Assembly: GCA_017880805.1 (NCBI GenBank)
Contig: JADGRP010000015.1
Coordinates: 1-58,754 of the forward strand
Origin: Burkholderiales bacterium
Lineage (GTDB): Bacteria > Pseudomonadota > Gammaproteobacteria > Burkholderiales > Casimicrobiaceae
Direction of reading: 5' to 3'
Length of the DNA stretch: 58,754 nt
The notes beneath the pieces were generated by a model that was not told the origin of the DNA, did no database searches, and saw only the letters and a program-made list of their open reading frames with translations. Made by a program: the position numbers and the translations under genes. Shown piece after piece: positions 39,001 through 48,316 of the stretch. The number at the start of each line of letters is the position of its first letter. Position 1 is the stretch's first letter.

Positions 39001-40031
39001 TCGACCGACAGCCGCGCAAAGAGCGGCAGGACCTCAACCGACGAAGCGTACGGCCGCCGCGCCAGGCTGCGCGACAAGAGTTCGGCGGTCTCCCGGATTT
39101 CGCGCTCGCCGGGCAGGAACACCAGAATGTCGCCCGGACCTTCGCGCCATAGATCCTCGGCCGTGGCGACGATCGCTTCTTCGAGTGCTTCCTCATCGTC
39201 GGCCTCGTTTTCGCCGGCCGGTTCCTCGCCCGTGCCCAAAGGGCGGTAGCGCATTTCGACCGGGAACATGCGTCCCTCGACGTCGATCACCGGCGCGCTC
39301 GTCGTGCCGTCGCCGAAATGGCGCGCGAAGCGGTCGGCATCGAGCGTCGCCGAAGTGATGATCAGTTTGAGATCGGGCCGCCGCGGCAGCAACTGCTTGA
39401 GATAACCCAGCAGAAAATCGATATTGAGGCTCCGCTCGTGCGCTTCGTCGATGATGATCGTGTCGTATGCGGCGAGCATGCGATCGGACTGGGTCTCGGC
39501 CAGCAGAATGCCGTCGGTCATCAACTTGATATACGCGTCCGCCTTCGTCTGGTCGCTGAAGCGAACCTTGTAGCCGACGATCGCTCCCAACGGCGTAGCC
39601 AGCTCCTGCGCGATCCGGTTTGCGACGCTGCGTGCGGCGATCCGTCGCGGCTGCGTATGCCCGATCAGACCGCGGAGGCCGCGTCCGTGCTCGAGGCAGA
39701 TCTTGGGCAATTGCGTGGTCTTGCCGGATCCGGTCTCGCCGCAGACGATGATCGTCTGATGCGCACGCATCGCAGCGGCGATGTCGTCTCGCCGCGCCGA
39801 CACCGGGAGGTCCGGCGGGTAGATGATTTGCGGGATGCGTCCGGCGCGGCGCAACGCGCAATCGCGCGAGGCGGCGACTGCGCGCGCGACGCGCTCGAAC
39901 TCGGCCGGCAGCGCACCGGGCCCTCGCAAACGCTCGATGCTGCGCGTCAGCGAGGCATGGTCGACCTCCATGCCAGCGCGCAGTTCGGCGAGCAGACGGT
40001 CAATTCGGTCAACAGTGGATTGGGATTGCAT
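36033..40031 (-). CDS. hrpA: ATP-dependent RNA helicase HrpA
   Basis: IIVCGETGSGKTTQLPKICLE, IIDEAHERSLNIDFLLGYLKQLLPRRPDLKLIITSATLDADRFA, NQRAGRCGRV; 1332 aa. Confidence 0.97.
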   Translation of the reverse strand: MQSQSTVDRIDRLLAELRAGMEVDHASLTRSIERLRGPGALPAEFERVARAVAASRDCALRRAGRIPQIIYPPDLPVSARRDDIAAAMRAHQTIIVCGETGSGKTTQLPKICLEHGRGLRGLIGHTQPRRIAARSVANRIAQELATPLGAIVGYKVRFSDQTKADAYIKLMTDGILLAETQSDRMLAAYDTIIIDEAHERSLNIDFLLGYLKQLLPRRPDLKLIITSATLDADRFARHFGDGTTSAPVIDVEGRMFPVEMRYRPLGTGEEPAGENEADDEEALEEAIVATAEDLWREGPGDILVFLPGEREIRETAELLSRSLARRPYASSVEVLPLFARLSVEQQQQVFAPSRGRRVVLATNVAETSLTVPGIRYVIDSGVARMKRYSLRNKVTLLQIEKVSQAAANQRAGRCGRVAAGVCVRLYDAADFTARPRYTEPEILRSSLAAVILRMASLDLGEVASFPFPEPPSPRAIADGYQLLQELGAVDIQRALTLLGRELAKLPVDPRIGRIILAARDAGCLAEMLVIASAMAVPDPRDRPMDKRQAADQAHLRFRDERSDFLSLIALWQFFTDALADKLPHRRLVERCRAHFVSYLRLREWRDLHRQLSEQVAELGWTWSENLPAAVDAARYAMIHRALLEGLLSNIGAKSDTAPSGDGQYLGARGIKFFLHPGSGIAKKPPKWVLAAELTETTRLYARCAASIDPEWIEEVAGDRVDKTYFDPHWDAARGEVVGAERVALYGLTLVARRRVSFSAVDPAIAREVFLREALVAGDLVTKAPFFTYNRQLVEDIAELEHKARRQDVLVDDESIYAFYAARVPSGVCSAVSFERWRRDAERGHPRLLFMTREELMRHGASGVTEARYPEQLEMAGVRLPLKYRFAPGHPLDGLTLTVPLALLNQVDSARLSWLVPGMIREKLTWYLKALPKAWRQRLAPLAEVVTAFLEAHTCDAPTRKSHPGEARAPLDLTEALREFCAERLGAAVPIDVWEGSEVPVHLQANVCVVDANGRELGSGRDLPALKAQLGEAAQLTFSAAGPEFERADIKTWDFGDLPESLAIEREGRKLTGYPALVDQGESVSLKLLDTRSAADASTRVALLRLLRRQFKDALQRLEKHPPGFAQAALMLKPAIPTDILLADAMAAICDRAFIGEDPLPRSEGAYAEQVKRARVRLPAVAESAFRLLAAIAAEYHKLSQRIGALPAAQARLGADLRAQRDALIHPGFVSQTPWPQLAHLPRYLRAIERRLAKYVENPARDAKHAQAVAELCQRYTQRRAANAAARKAEPALEAFRWQIEELKVSLFAQELRTPQPVSYKRLEKAWTDLSRG

Positions 40032-40120
40032 GTTCGACGATCGTTCGGGGCGGCATTCTATCGCGACGCGGCGAGCCCGGGTTATGATGACCGTTCTCCC
40101 ACTGGTACGGAGCCGCCGCC

Positions 40121-41698
40121 ATGCTGCGCTTGTTCATGCTGACCCTTGCTTTGACGACGCTTGCTGCGGGAGCGCTCGACGCCAAGACGCTGCGCTGGGC
40201 CGGACGCGGCGACATGCAGACCACCGATCCGCACTCGCAGAACGAGAACCTGACCAACAACATCAACATCCTGATCTACGAGCCGCTGCTCCTGCGCAAC
40301 AAAACGCTCGGGCTGGAACCGGCGCTGGCCACGTCCTGGGAACAGCTCGGCCCGACGACCTGGCGCTTCAAGCTTCGTCCGGGCGTCAAGTTTCACGACG
40401 GCACGCCGTTTACCGCCGACGACGTCGTGTTTTCGTTCGAACGCGCACGTGCGGACACCTCGCAGCTCCGCGTGTACGCCAATGCATCCGGCATTCCCAA
40501 GAAAGTCGACGATCTGACGGTCGATTTCACGACCAATGGCCCGAACCCGATCGAGCTCGAGCACATCAACACCGTCAACATCATGAGCCGCGCGTGGTGC
40601 GAAAAAAATCGCGCGACCAAGCCGCAGAACTATACGCAAAAAGAAGACATGATCACCGCGCACCAGGCCAACGGCACCGGCCCGTATATCCTCAAGTCGC
40701 GCGAGCCGGACATCAAGACGGTGCTGACCAAGAATCCGAACTGGTGGGGCATCAAGGCAGGCTGGTTCGAGGGCAATGCCGACGAGGTGATCTACCTGCC
40801 CATCGTCTCCGATGCGACCCGGGTCGCGGCGCTGATCTCCGGAGAAGTCGACCTCATCAACGATCCGCCGCCGCAGGACGTGCCGCGATTGAAACAGGAT
40901 CCGAGCATCAAGGTGCTCGAGGGGTCCGAGAACCGCATCGTATTCATCGGCATGGATCAGAAACGCGACGAGCTCCTGTATTCGAGCGTCAAGGGCAAGA
41001 ACCCATTCAAGGACAAGCGCGTGCGGCAGGCGCTGTATCAGGCGATCGACATCGACGCCATCAAAACCAATACGATGCGCGGACTTTCGCAGCCGTCGGG
41101 CGCGCTGTTGCCGTCGCCGGCGCAGACGACCCCGGAGCTCGAGAAGCGGCTTGCCTTCGATCGTGTCAAAGCCAAGCAGCTCATGACCGAAGCGGGCTAT
41201 GGAGACGGGTTCGAAGTGACGCTCGACTGCCCCAACAATCGCTACGTCAACGACGAGAAAATCTGTCAGGCGCTGGCCGCGATGTGGGCCCAGATCGGCG
41301 TCAAGGTCAGTGTCAACGCGATGCCGCGCGCGAACTATTTTCCCAAGCTGGAGCAAACCGATACCAGCATGTACATGCTCGGCTGGGGCGGCGGCACGAC
41401 CGACGGCATCTTCATCCTCCAGCCCGTGCTGTCGACCTACAACGGCAAGGGAGACGGCGACTACAACTACGGCCGCTACACGAATCCGAAGCTCGACGAG
41501 CTGGTCGCGAAAATCAAGGTCGACATGAATCCGGACGCCAGGCTTAAGGAGATTCGCGACGCGCTGGCGGCGCACAACGCCGAGATCAACCATCTTCCCC
41601 TGCACCGGCAGGTCATTCCCTGGGCGGCGCGCAGCAATGTCATCGCGGTACACCGCGCCGACAATCAGGTCATGCCGTATTGGATAAAGGTGCAGTAG
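40121..41698 (+). CDS. ABC transporter substrate-binding protein, family 5 (peptide/opine/nickel type)
   Basis: TLRWAGRGDMQTTDPHSQNENLTNNINILIYEPLL, FKLRPGVKFHDGTPFTADDVVFSFERA. Confidence 0.93.
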   Translation: MLRLFMLTLALTTLAAGALDAKTLRWAGRGDMQTTDPHSQNENLTNNINILIYEPLLLRNKTLGLEPALATSWEQLGPTTWRFKLRPGVKFHDGTPFTADDVVFSFERARADTSQLRVYANASGIPKKVDDLTVDFTTNGPNPIELEHINTVNIMSRAWCEKNRATKPQNYTQKEDMITAHQANGTGPYILKSREPDIKTVLTKNPNWWGIKAGWFEGNADEVIYLPIVSDATRVAALISGEVDLINDPPPQDVPRLKQDPSIKVLEGSENRIVFIGMDQKRDELLYSSVKGKNPFKDKRVRQALYQAIDIDAIKTNTMRGLSQPSGALLPSPAQTTPELEKRLAFDRVKAKQLMTEAGYGDGFEVTLDCPNNRYVNDEKICQALAAMWAQIGVKVSVNAMPRANYFPKLEQTDTSMYMLGWGGGTTDGIFILQPVLSTYNGKGDGDYNYGRYTNPKLDELVAKIKVDMNPDARLKEIRDALAAHNAEINHLPLHRQVIPWAARSNVIAVHRADNQVMPYWIKVQ

Positions 41699-41738
41699 GG
41701 GAAAGGTACAGTCGGGGAAAACTGCCGCGGCGCCGGAT

Positions 41739-44700
41739 TCATTCGGCTGCGGCCAGCGCCGCGGTTTTCGCGCCGGGACGCAGCAGATACCGCGTTGCGG
41801 CCCAGCCAAGCGCAAACGCGGTGGCGGTGGCAATAAGCGCCAGCGTCGCCGCCTGCGCGGTGTGTTTTTGCGCCGCATCGCCGACGAAACCGACGACGAG
41901 CTGAACCGCGATCAATGCCGGCGCGATGCGAAGATCGAAGCGAAGGACAGTCGCGTAAATCAGCGTCGCCAGCGCCCCGCCCACGACGCCCGCGGTGATG
42001 ATGTCGGTCCATTGATCGGCGTTGGCCGCGGCCACAGCCGCTTGAGCGAGCACCAGCACGACGACACCGAGCGCGCGCCGCCGGGTCCAGCCCGCGGTCA
42101 GGCGGTCGATCCAGTAAAGCATGATCACCGTGACCGTCATCACCATCAGACCCGAGCTCACGGTTCCGGAGATGCGTCCGAGCCAGGGCACCCACAGCTC
42201 CTCGACCTTGTACGACGGCCAGGTCGGAGCCATGTCGGGCGAAAGACGGCCCAGGAGGCCGTCGACACCCAGCACGAACAAGGCGGCTCCTGCCCCGCGA
42301 ATCCAAAGCGTCTTTTGCGTCAGTCCGGGCTCGACGTGCGCGCGCGCCGCGAATGATGCAACTCCGGCAAGGAGACCGCAGAGCAGCGCGGACAGCACCG
42401 TCGTCAGCAGCGTACCCGCCAGATACACGCTCACCTGCGTCGTCACCGGTTCGGTGGTCGACAGCCGCATGCCAAGCAGCGGCCACTGGTTGGCGGTATT
42501 GACCGCCGCCGCCAATAGCATGAGCGTGGCCGCGATCCAGAACGCGCGCCGGTCGAAACGCCCGCGGCTCCAGGCGACGATGGACGCGATCAACGCGGCA
42601 ATGACGACGACGATGATCGCCATCGCGACCATGTTCTTGGCAACCGCGAGTCGTCCCGAGCGATCCGTTTCAGCACGTTGCCACGTTTCGGGAACGAAGA
42701 CATAGCGGCCCGAGCTCACGACTTCGTCGCCGGCGATATCGACACCGACCCGCGCCTCTCCGCCTTCGCCTGCGTCGACGCGCGGATCGGAAAAGGTGAT
42801 TTTCCAGTCGTTGCGCGCCGGCTGCGGATCATCCTTCACCGAGACTTCGCGCAGTGCCTCCGGATCGAGCCCGAAGCGTTGATTGATTTCTTTCCGGGCG
42901 ATGATCCGTGCCTCATCGCGCGACAACTTCGCTCCCGACTGTCGCTCCGGCAACTGATGTCGCACCTGCCTCACCGCGCCGTCTGCCGAGACCGTGACGC
43001 GCCATTCCTCGGATCGATCGACAACGTCTCCGCCTTCGAAGCGCGCGTAGCGCACCTCCCACAACGGCGGCGCAAGCCAGCTCCCGATCAAATGCGCGTA
43101 CGCGTCGTGCCCGCCTTCGCGCCACACGAACTTGTGCCAGAGCCACGTGCCGTCTTCCGACGCGAGCCGCGTGGCGGCCGCCTGTTTCCATTCGGGTCCA
43201 AGCGTGATCCCGCGATTCTTGAGTGCGGCATCGGCGGCCGCTTCGGCCTTGGCGCGGTCGATTTGCAGCGGCGGCGCGTCGCTGTGGAAGTCACCACCGA
43301 ACGCTATCGCCAACAATCCTGCAACGCCAAGGAGGGGCAGTGCGCGTTGAACCAGAGTGGTCCACCGCCCTGCCTCGGCGCGGACACGTGCCGCGACGGC
43401 GCCGGCCACGGCCGCACCGCTGCGCCATGCTCCGTTGCGCAATAGCGCCGGGAGATCGAGCCACCGGCCAGCGCGCGCTCGGTGCAAAACGACAATCGCC
43501 AGGGGCACCAGTCCCGCGGCGAGAACAAGCGCCTGATTCAATCCACTGCCGGAGCCATCGATGAGGAACACCGGTATAGACATCAGGACAAGATCGAAAA
43601 CGGCATGAAGGATCACTGTGGTCAGCAAACCGAAGCGCAAGAAGATGAGTCCCCAGATGAATGCCGGAATCACCAACTCGACCAGTCGCGAGTACGCCGG
43701 AAAGCCAGGGTAGTTCGCGTGTGCGGCGCCGAAGATGACGGCCTGCAGCACGAGCGCCAGGCCGATCAGCAGGCCGCGATGACCAAAACGCTTGCCAAGC
43801 AGCGCGGCGATCGACAAGGGCACCGCGCGAAAAAGACACTCCTCCATGAATCCCGCCTGCAGCGCCATGCCTATGGGCGAGAGCGCGGGCAACGCGCTGC
43901 CGAGGATGTTGGGATCGGTAAGCGACTCCGAAGGTTGCCACCATCCGAAGTAGCGGTTGGTCACGAAATAGAATGCCGCGATCAGCGCCAGCTCGATCGG
44001 AACAAAGAGGTACCCGCCCAGGGTGCGGCCAAGGATAGCTGGCGTCGGCGCGGCTGCGCGTGACCAGACGCGCCAAAGCTGTGGATGGTCCGGGAATGCC
44101 CGGCGCGACAGCCCTTCCGCGGCCATGAACACCAGCGCCAGTCCAAGCGAGCCCACCAGAAACACCAGCAGCGCACGGCCGCCCTGTGTTCCCCAGAAGA
44201 CCCAGACCGGCTGCGCTGTATCGTACGAGAACCACGCCTGGGGTGCGCTGGCGAGCATCGCCAACGCATTGATGCCGGCGACGATGGCGCCGGCGGCGAG
44301 CGCGCGCTTCCATAGCAACGCGCGCCGGCGCAGCAGCCACAAGGTGCCAAGGATGCAACCACCGATTCCGTACAGCGCGGCAGTGGCTAGCGATGCCACT
44401 TTGGCGATCGTCTCGTTGGCGGAGCGCATTTCCTGGAAACGAAGCGTGAACGCTTCCGGAACGAATACGTAGTGCACGACTTCGCTCAGACGGTCGCCGG
44501 CAACGCCAAGCCGCAGCCGGAACCGGCCGTCGCCGAGCGTTTCGTGCTCGCGTTCGTAGACGAATGCGTGATCGACGCGGCCACCGGACCGGCGCACGTC
44601 TGACTGCTCGATCAGCTTGTAGGGCGCGAAATCGATCGCCCAGTCTTCGCGGGCGCGGGCCTCGGCGATCGCGCGCGCCGCGCTCGCGTCGAGCGCCGCG

Positions 44701-45122
44701 CCGCGCTCCGCTTCGGGCACCTTCAATTGAAATCCATACGAAGAGCCGTCGGGCCGGAAGCGCACGCGCGCCTCGGCGGTCTCGTTCGGCTTGAACAAGC
44801 GCACTTCCCACCAATACGGCGCGTAGACGTCTCCCGCCAGCAGCTCGGCAAACTTGGGCTTGCCGCCCGCATCGAGCTCGACAAAGTTCTGCGTCGCACC
44901 GTCGTGGGTGAACAGCGCCGCGCGCCGTGCATCCGCAGGCGCAAGATCGAGCTTGCCGGCAAGCGCGCCGGCGCGATCGAGCGCGTCATCGCGCGTCATC
45001 TTGACGTCGAGCTTGATCAGAGGCAGCGCCTGCGGAAAATAGCGCCACGCAAATACCGCCGAGCACGCGGAGATCACGGCGAACGCGATCCAGAATGCGG
45101 GCTTGCGTGTGATTGCTGTCAT
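41739..45122 (-). CDS. Very large CPBP/CAAX-type intramembrane protease with apparent internal duplication
   Basis: CPBP motifs GFMEECLFRAVP, IFGAAHANYPGFP, TTVILHAVFDL in the N-terminal half; second half repeats the same layout without them. Confidence 0.85.
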   Translation of the reverse strand: MTAITRKPAFWIAFAVISACSAVFAWRYFPQALPLIKLDVKMTRDDALDRAGALAGKLDLAPADARRAALFTHDGATQNFVELDAGGKPKFAELLAGDVYAPYWWEVRLFKPNETAEARVRFRPDGSSYGFQLKVPEAERGAALDASAARAIAEARAREDWAIDFAPYKLIEQSDVRRSGGRVDHAFVYEREHETLGDGRFRLRLGVAGDRLSEVVHYVFVPEAFTLRFQEMRSANETIAKVASLATAALYGIGGCILGTLWLLRRRALLWKRALAAGAIVAGINALAMLASAPQAWFSYDTAQPVWVFWGTQGGRALLVFLVGSLGLALVFMAAEGLSRRAFPDHPQLWRVWSRAAAPTPAILGRTLGGYLFVPIELALIAAFYFVTNRYFGWWQPSESLTDPNILGSALPALSPIGMALQAGFMEECLFRAVPLSIAALLGKRFGHRGLLIGLALVLQAVIFGAAHANYPGFPAYSRLVELVIPAFIWGLIFLRFGLLTTVILHAVFDLVLMSIPVFLIDGSGSGLNQALVLAAGLVPLAIVVLHRARAGRWLDLPALLRNGAWRSGAAVAGAVAARVRAEAGRWTTLVQRALPLLGVAGLLAIAFGGDFHSDAPPLQIDRAKAEAAADAALKNRGITLGPEWKQAAATRLASEDGTWLWHKFVWREGGHDAYAHLIGSWLAPPLWEVRYARFEGGDVVDRSEEWRVTVSADGAVRQVRHQLPERQSGAKLSRDEARIIARKEINQRFGLDPEALREVSVKDDPQPARNDWKITFSDPRVDAGEGGEARVGVDIAGDEVVSSGRYVFVPETWQRAETDRSGRLAVAKNMVAMAIIVVVIAALIASIVAWSRGRFDRRAFWIAATLMLLAAAVNTANQWPLLGMRLSTTEPVTTQVSVYLAGTLLTTVLSALLCGLLAGVASFAARAHVEPGLTQKTLWIRGAGAALFVLGVDGLLGRLSPDMAPTWPSYKVEELWVPWLGRISGTVSSGLMVMTVTVIMLYWIDRLTAGWTRRRALGVVVLVLAQAAVAAANADQWTDIITAGVVGGALATLIYATVLRFDLRIAPALIAVQLVVGFVGDAAQKHTAQAATLALIATATAFALGWAATRYLLRPGAKTAALAAAE

Positions 45123-45262
45123 CGAGGCCGGATCGCGATTTGAGGTCGATCAGGCGCCGGCGGTTCGGCGTTGCGCGGGATAATCCGGCGGCCGCAGGCA
45201 CCGTACCGTCGGCCGGAAATTGCTCGCCTCGCAGTGGCGCGGCGAATCGCCTGGGAGACGTG

Positions 45263-45331
45263 CCTCAGCTATCTCAGTTGGCTCAGTTGCCTCAGTTAAC
45301 TGAGGTGCCCTCAGTTGCGTCAGGTACCTCA
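45263..45331. repeat. Degenerate CTCAGTTGC tandem repeats overlapping the pntB stop codon
   Basis: TATCTCAGTTGGCTCAGTTGCCTCAGTTAACTGAGGTGCCCTCAGTTGCGTCAGGTACCTCAGTC; includes 16-bp palindrome CCTCAGTTAACTGAGG (45290-45305). Confidence 0.78.
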
Positions 45332-46723
45332 GTCAACCGCCTTGACCAGATCCTCGACGACCTTTTTGGCGTCGCCGAACACCATCATCGTCTTGTCCAT
45401 GTAGAACAGCGGATTGTCGAGACCGGCATACCCGGACGCCATCGAGCGCTTGTTGACGATGACCGATTTCGCCTTGTAGGCCTCGATGATCGGCATGCCG
45501 TAGATCGGACTGCCCTTCTGTTCGGCGAGCGGATTGACGACGTCGTTGGCGCCGAGGATCAGCGCAACATCGGCTTGTGCGAACTCGCTGTTGATGTCTT
45601 CCATTTCGAACACCTGGTCGTAGGGGACCTCGGCCTCGGCCAGGAGCACGTTCATATGTCCAGGCATCCGGCCGGCGACCGGATGGATCGCATACTTGAC
45701 GGTCACCCCTTTGGCAGTCAGCTTCGCCGCGAGTTCCTTCACCGCATGTTGCGCGCGCGCCACCGCGAGGCCGTAGCCGGGCACGATGATTACGGTGTCC
45801 GCGTTGGACAGTAGAAAGGCCGCATCGTCAGCGCTGCCGGTCTTGACCGGCTTCTTCTCCCCGCCGGCGGCGGCCTCGCTAATCTCGCCGCCAAAGCCGC
45901 CCAGAATCACACTGAAGAACGAGCGGTTCATCGCCTTGCACATGATGTACGAAAGAATCGCGCCAGAAGAGCCGACCAGCGACCCGGCAATGATCAGCAT
46001 CGGGTTGTCGAGCGAGAAGCCGATGCCCGCCGCGGCCCACCCCGAGTAGCTGTTCAACATTGAGATGACAACCGGCATGTCGGCGCCGCCGATGGGAATG
46101 ATGAGCAGGAAACCGAGCAGGAACGCGAGCGTGGTCATGATGATGAACGGCATCCACTGCGCGGAAGGCGGCGACACGCAGAACCAGATGCCGAAACCGA
46201 TCATCGCGATGCCGATCGCGAGATTCACGAAATGCTGGCCAGCGAATGTGACCGGCGCGCTGCGGATTCGACCTGAGAGCTTGCCGAACGCGATCACCGA
46301 GCCGGAGAACGTGATCGCGCCGATGAAGGTGCCGATGAATAGCTCAAGCTTGTGTCCGAACGTGATCGGCACGTCCAATCCCATCGCAGCAGGATTGTTG
46401 ACCGCGGCGATCGCGATGAACACCGCGGCGAGGCCCACCAGCGAGTGCATCGCCGCCACCAGTTCGGGCATCTGTGTCATCTGCACCCGGCGCGCAACGA
46501 TCGCGCCTATCGTCCCGCCTACCGCCATGCCGCCAAGAATGGGCAGCACGTTCTTGCTGTGTGAATAGACCAGCGCCAGCGTGACCAGCAGGGCGATCGT
46601 CATGCCGACCATGCCGTAGAGGTTGCCCCGGCGCGCGGTGTGCGGGCCTGACAGGCCCTTGAGCGCGAGGATGAAACTCACCGCGGCGACGAGATACCAG
46701 AGTGCGAGTTGATTGGCGCTCAT
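45329..46723 (-). CDS. pntB: NAD(P) transhydrogenase subunit beta
   Basis: GGADMPVVISMLNSYSGWAAAGIGFSLDN, IVPGYGLAVARAQHAVKELAAKL, HPVAGRMPGHMNVLLAEAEVPYDQVFEMEDIN. Confidence 0.98.
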   Translation of the reverse strand: MSANQLALWYLVAAVSFILALKGLSGPHTARRGNLYGMVGMTIALLVTLALVYSHSKNVLPILGGMAVGGTIGAIVARRVQMTQMPELVAAMHSLVGLAAVFIAIAAVNNPAAMGLDVPITFGHKLELFIGTFIGAITFSGSVIAFGKLSGRIRSAPVTFAGQHFVNLAIGIAMIGFGIWFCVSPPSAQWMPFIIMTTLAFLLGFLLIIPIGGADMPVVISMLNSYSGWAAAGIGFSLDNPMLIIAGSLVGSSGAILSYIMCKAMNRSFFSVILGGFGGEISEAAAGGEKKPVKTGSADDAAFLLSNADTVIIVPGYGLAVARAQHAVKELAAKLTAKGVTVKYAIHPVAGRMPGHMNVLLAEAEVPYDQVFEMEDINSEFAQADVALILGANDVVNPLAEQKGSPIYGMPIIEAYKAKSVIVNKRSMASGYAGLDNPLFYMDKTMMVFGDAKKVVEDLVKAVD

Positions 46724-46732
46724 GGTCTCCCC

Positions 46733-47050
46733 TTACTCCTTGGCCGCGCCGGCCCTGGGTTCCTTCTTTTTGAACATATCGAGCATTCGTTGCGTCACCA
46801 GGAAGCCGCCGAACACGTTGATCGACACCAGGGTCACGGCGACCACGCCGAGCCAGCCGCCCCAGTCGAGATCGGCAGCGCCGGCGGCGAGCATCGCGCC
46901 GACCAGGATGATGCTGGAGATTGCGTTGGTCAGCGACATCAGCGGCGTATGCAATGCCGGCGTTACGCCCCAGACCACGTGATAGCCGACGAAGATCGCT
47001 AGCACGAACACAATGAGGTTGATGACGATCGGATCAACACCTGAAGTCAT
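46733..47050 (-). CDS. pntAb: NAD(P) transhydrogenase alpha subunit, membrane part
   Basis: [35 protein letters not shown]. Confidence 0.95.
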   Translation of the reverse strand: MTSGVDPIVINLIVFVLAIFVGYHVVWGVTPALHTPLMSLTNAISSIILVGAMLAAGAADLDWGGWLGVVAVTLVSINVFGGFLVTQRMLDMFKKKEPRAGAAKE

Positions 47051-47107
47051 GATTCTCTCCCGCTTGCTGCAATCGAGACAAAGCCATCGAAACCCGAACG
47101 ACGGGAA

Positions 47108-48232
47108 TTACGCTTTCGTGGTCACCTGGCCGCCCTCGCATACCAGCGTCGCGATGATGATCTCGTCGTCTTTCGGAACGTTGAAGTCGCCGGTCTTGGC
47201 GTTCAGCGAGAGCGCAAGAAAGTTGAGCACGTTGCGCGCATACAGCGCGCTCGCGTCCGCTGCCACCAGCGCCGCCATGTTGCCGATGCCGATGATCTTG
47301 ACTCCGTTCTTCGAGACGATGCGATCGAGCTCGGAGCCTTCCACGTTGCCACCCTGCTCCACCGCGAGATCGACGATCACCGCGCCGGGCTTCATGGCCG
47401 CAACCGTATTGGCGCGGATCAGCTTGGGTGCAGGACGTCCGGGGATCAGCGCGGTGGTGATCAGAATATCGACGGTTTTGCAGCGTTCGGCGATCACGCT
47501 CGCCTGGCGCGCCATCCATTCCGGCGGCATCGGGCGCGCGTAGCCGCCGACACCCTCGGCAATTTTTTTCTCTTCGTCGTTGACGTACGGCACGTCGAGC
47601 CATTTGGCGCCCAGAGACTCGACCTGGTCCTTGACCGACGGGCGCACGTCGGACGCTTCGATGACCGCGCCAAGCCGCTTCGCCGTCGCGATCGCCTGCA
47701 GGCCGGCGACGCCGACGCCCAGAATCAGCACCCGCGCCGCCTTGACGGTCCCGGCGGCCGTCATCAGCATGGGGATGAATCTGCCGTACTCGTTGGCAGC
47801 GACGATCACCGCCTTGTATCCGGCGATGTTGGCTTGTGAAGACAGCACGTCCATGGATTGAGCGCGGGAAATTCGGGGCAAACGCTCGAGCGCGAATCCG
47901 GTTACCCCCGCGCTGGCATAGGATTGCACTCCCGCCGCGTCGTACGGATTAAGCAGGCCGATGAGCAGCGCACCGCGCTTCAAGCGCGGCAATTCCTCGG
48001 CCGTGGGACCCCGGACCTTCAACACGATATCGGCGCCGAACGCCTCACCGCCATCGACGATGCGCGCGCCAGCGCTTTGAAAGTCCGCGTCGGGAATGCT
48101 CGATAGCGTGCCCGCACCCTTCTCGACGGCAATCTGATGCTTGCCGCTCGCGGCCAGCTTCTTGACGGTCTCCGGCGTGGCCGCGACGCGCGTCTCGCCC
48201 GGGCGGGTTTCGCGTGGAATGCCGATGATCAT
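47108..48232 (-). CDS. pntAa: NAD(P) transhydrogenase alpha subunit, NAD-binding part
   Basis: MIIGIPRETRPGETRVAATPETVKKLAASG, VLILGVGVAGLQAIATAKRLGAVIEASDVR. Confidence 0.96.
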   Translation of the reverse strand: MIIGIPRETRPGETRVAATPETVKKLAASGKHQIAVEKGAGTLSSIPDADFQSAGARIVDGGEAFGADIVLKVRGPTAEELPRLKRGALLIGLLNPYDAAGVQSYASAGVTGFALERLPRISRAQSMDVLSSQANIAGYKAVIVAANEYGRFIPMLMTAAGTVKAARVLILGVGVAGLQAIATAKRLGAVIEASDVRPSVKDQVESLGAKWLDVPYVNDEEKKIAEGVGGYARPMPPEWMARQASVIAERCKTVDILITTALIPGRPAPKLIRANTVAAMKPGAVIVDLAVEQGGNVEGSELDRIVSKNGVKIIGIGNMAALVAADASALYARNVLNFLALSLNAKTGDFNVPKDDEIIIATLVCEGGQVTTKA

Positions 48233-48316
48233 TGCGATGGCTCCCTACGTCAGTCTCGTTCTTTGGCGGCTATCTTGCCACAAAAACTGGTCTTGCTACG
48301 CGCGCCTATGCCGCCG

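Noticed and set aside
39823-41878. Long ORFs 39823..41547 (+, 574 aa) and 40082..41878 (-, 598 aa)
   Set aside because: Overlap the clear family-5 binding-protein gene in other frames; composition typical of shadow ORFs.
43291-44814. 507-aa minus ORF, plus similar ones at 37099..38769, 32591..34246 and 54326..55579
   Set aside because: All overlap well-supported genes in alternative frames and show no family motifs.
45329-48232. Split pntAa/pntAb/pntB as a broken gene
   Set aside because: The three-subunit form of proton-translocating transhydrogenase is normal in many bacteria.
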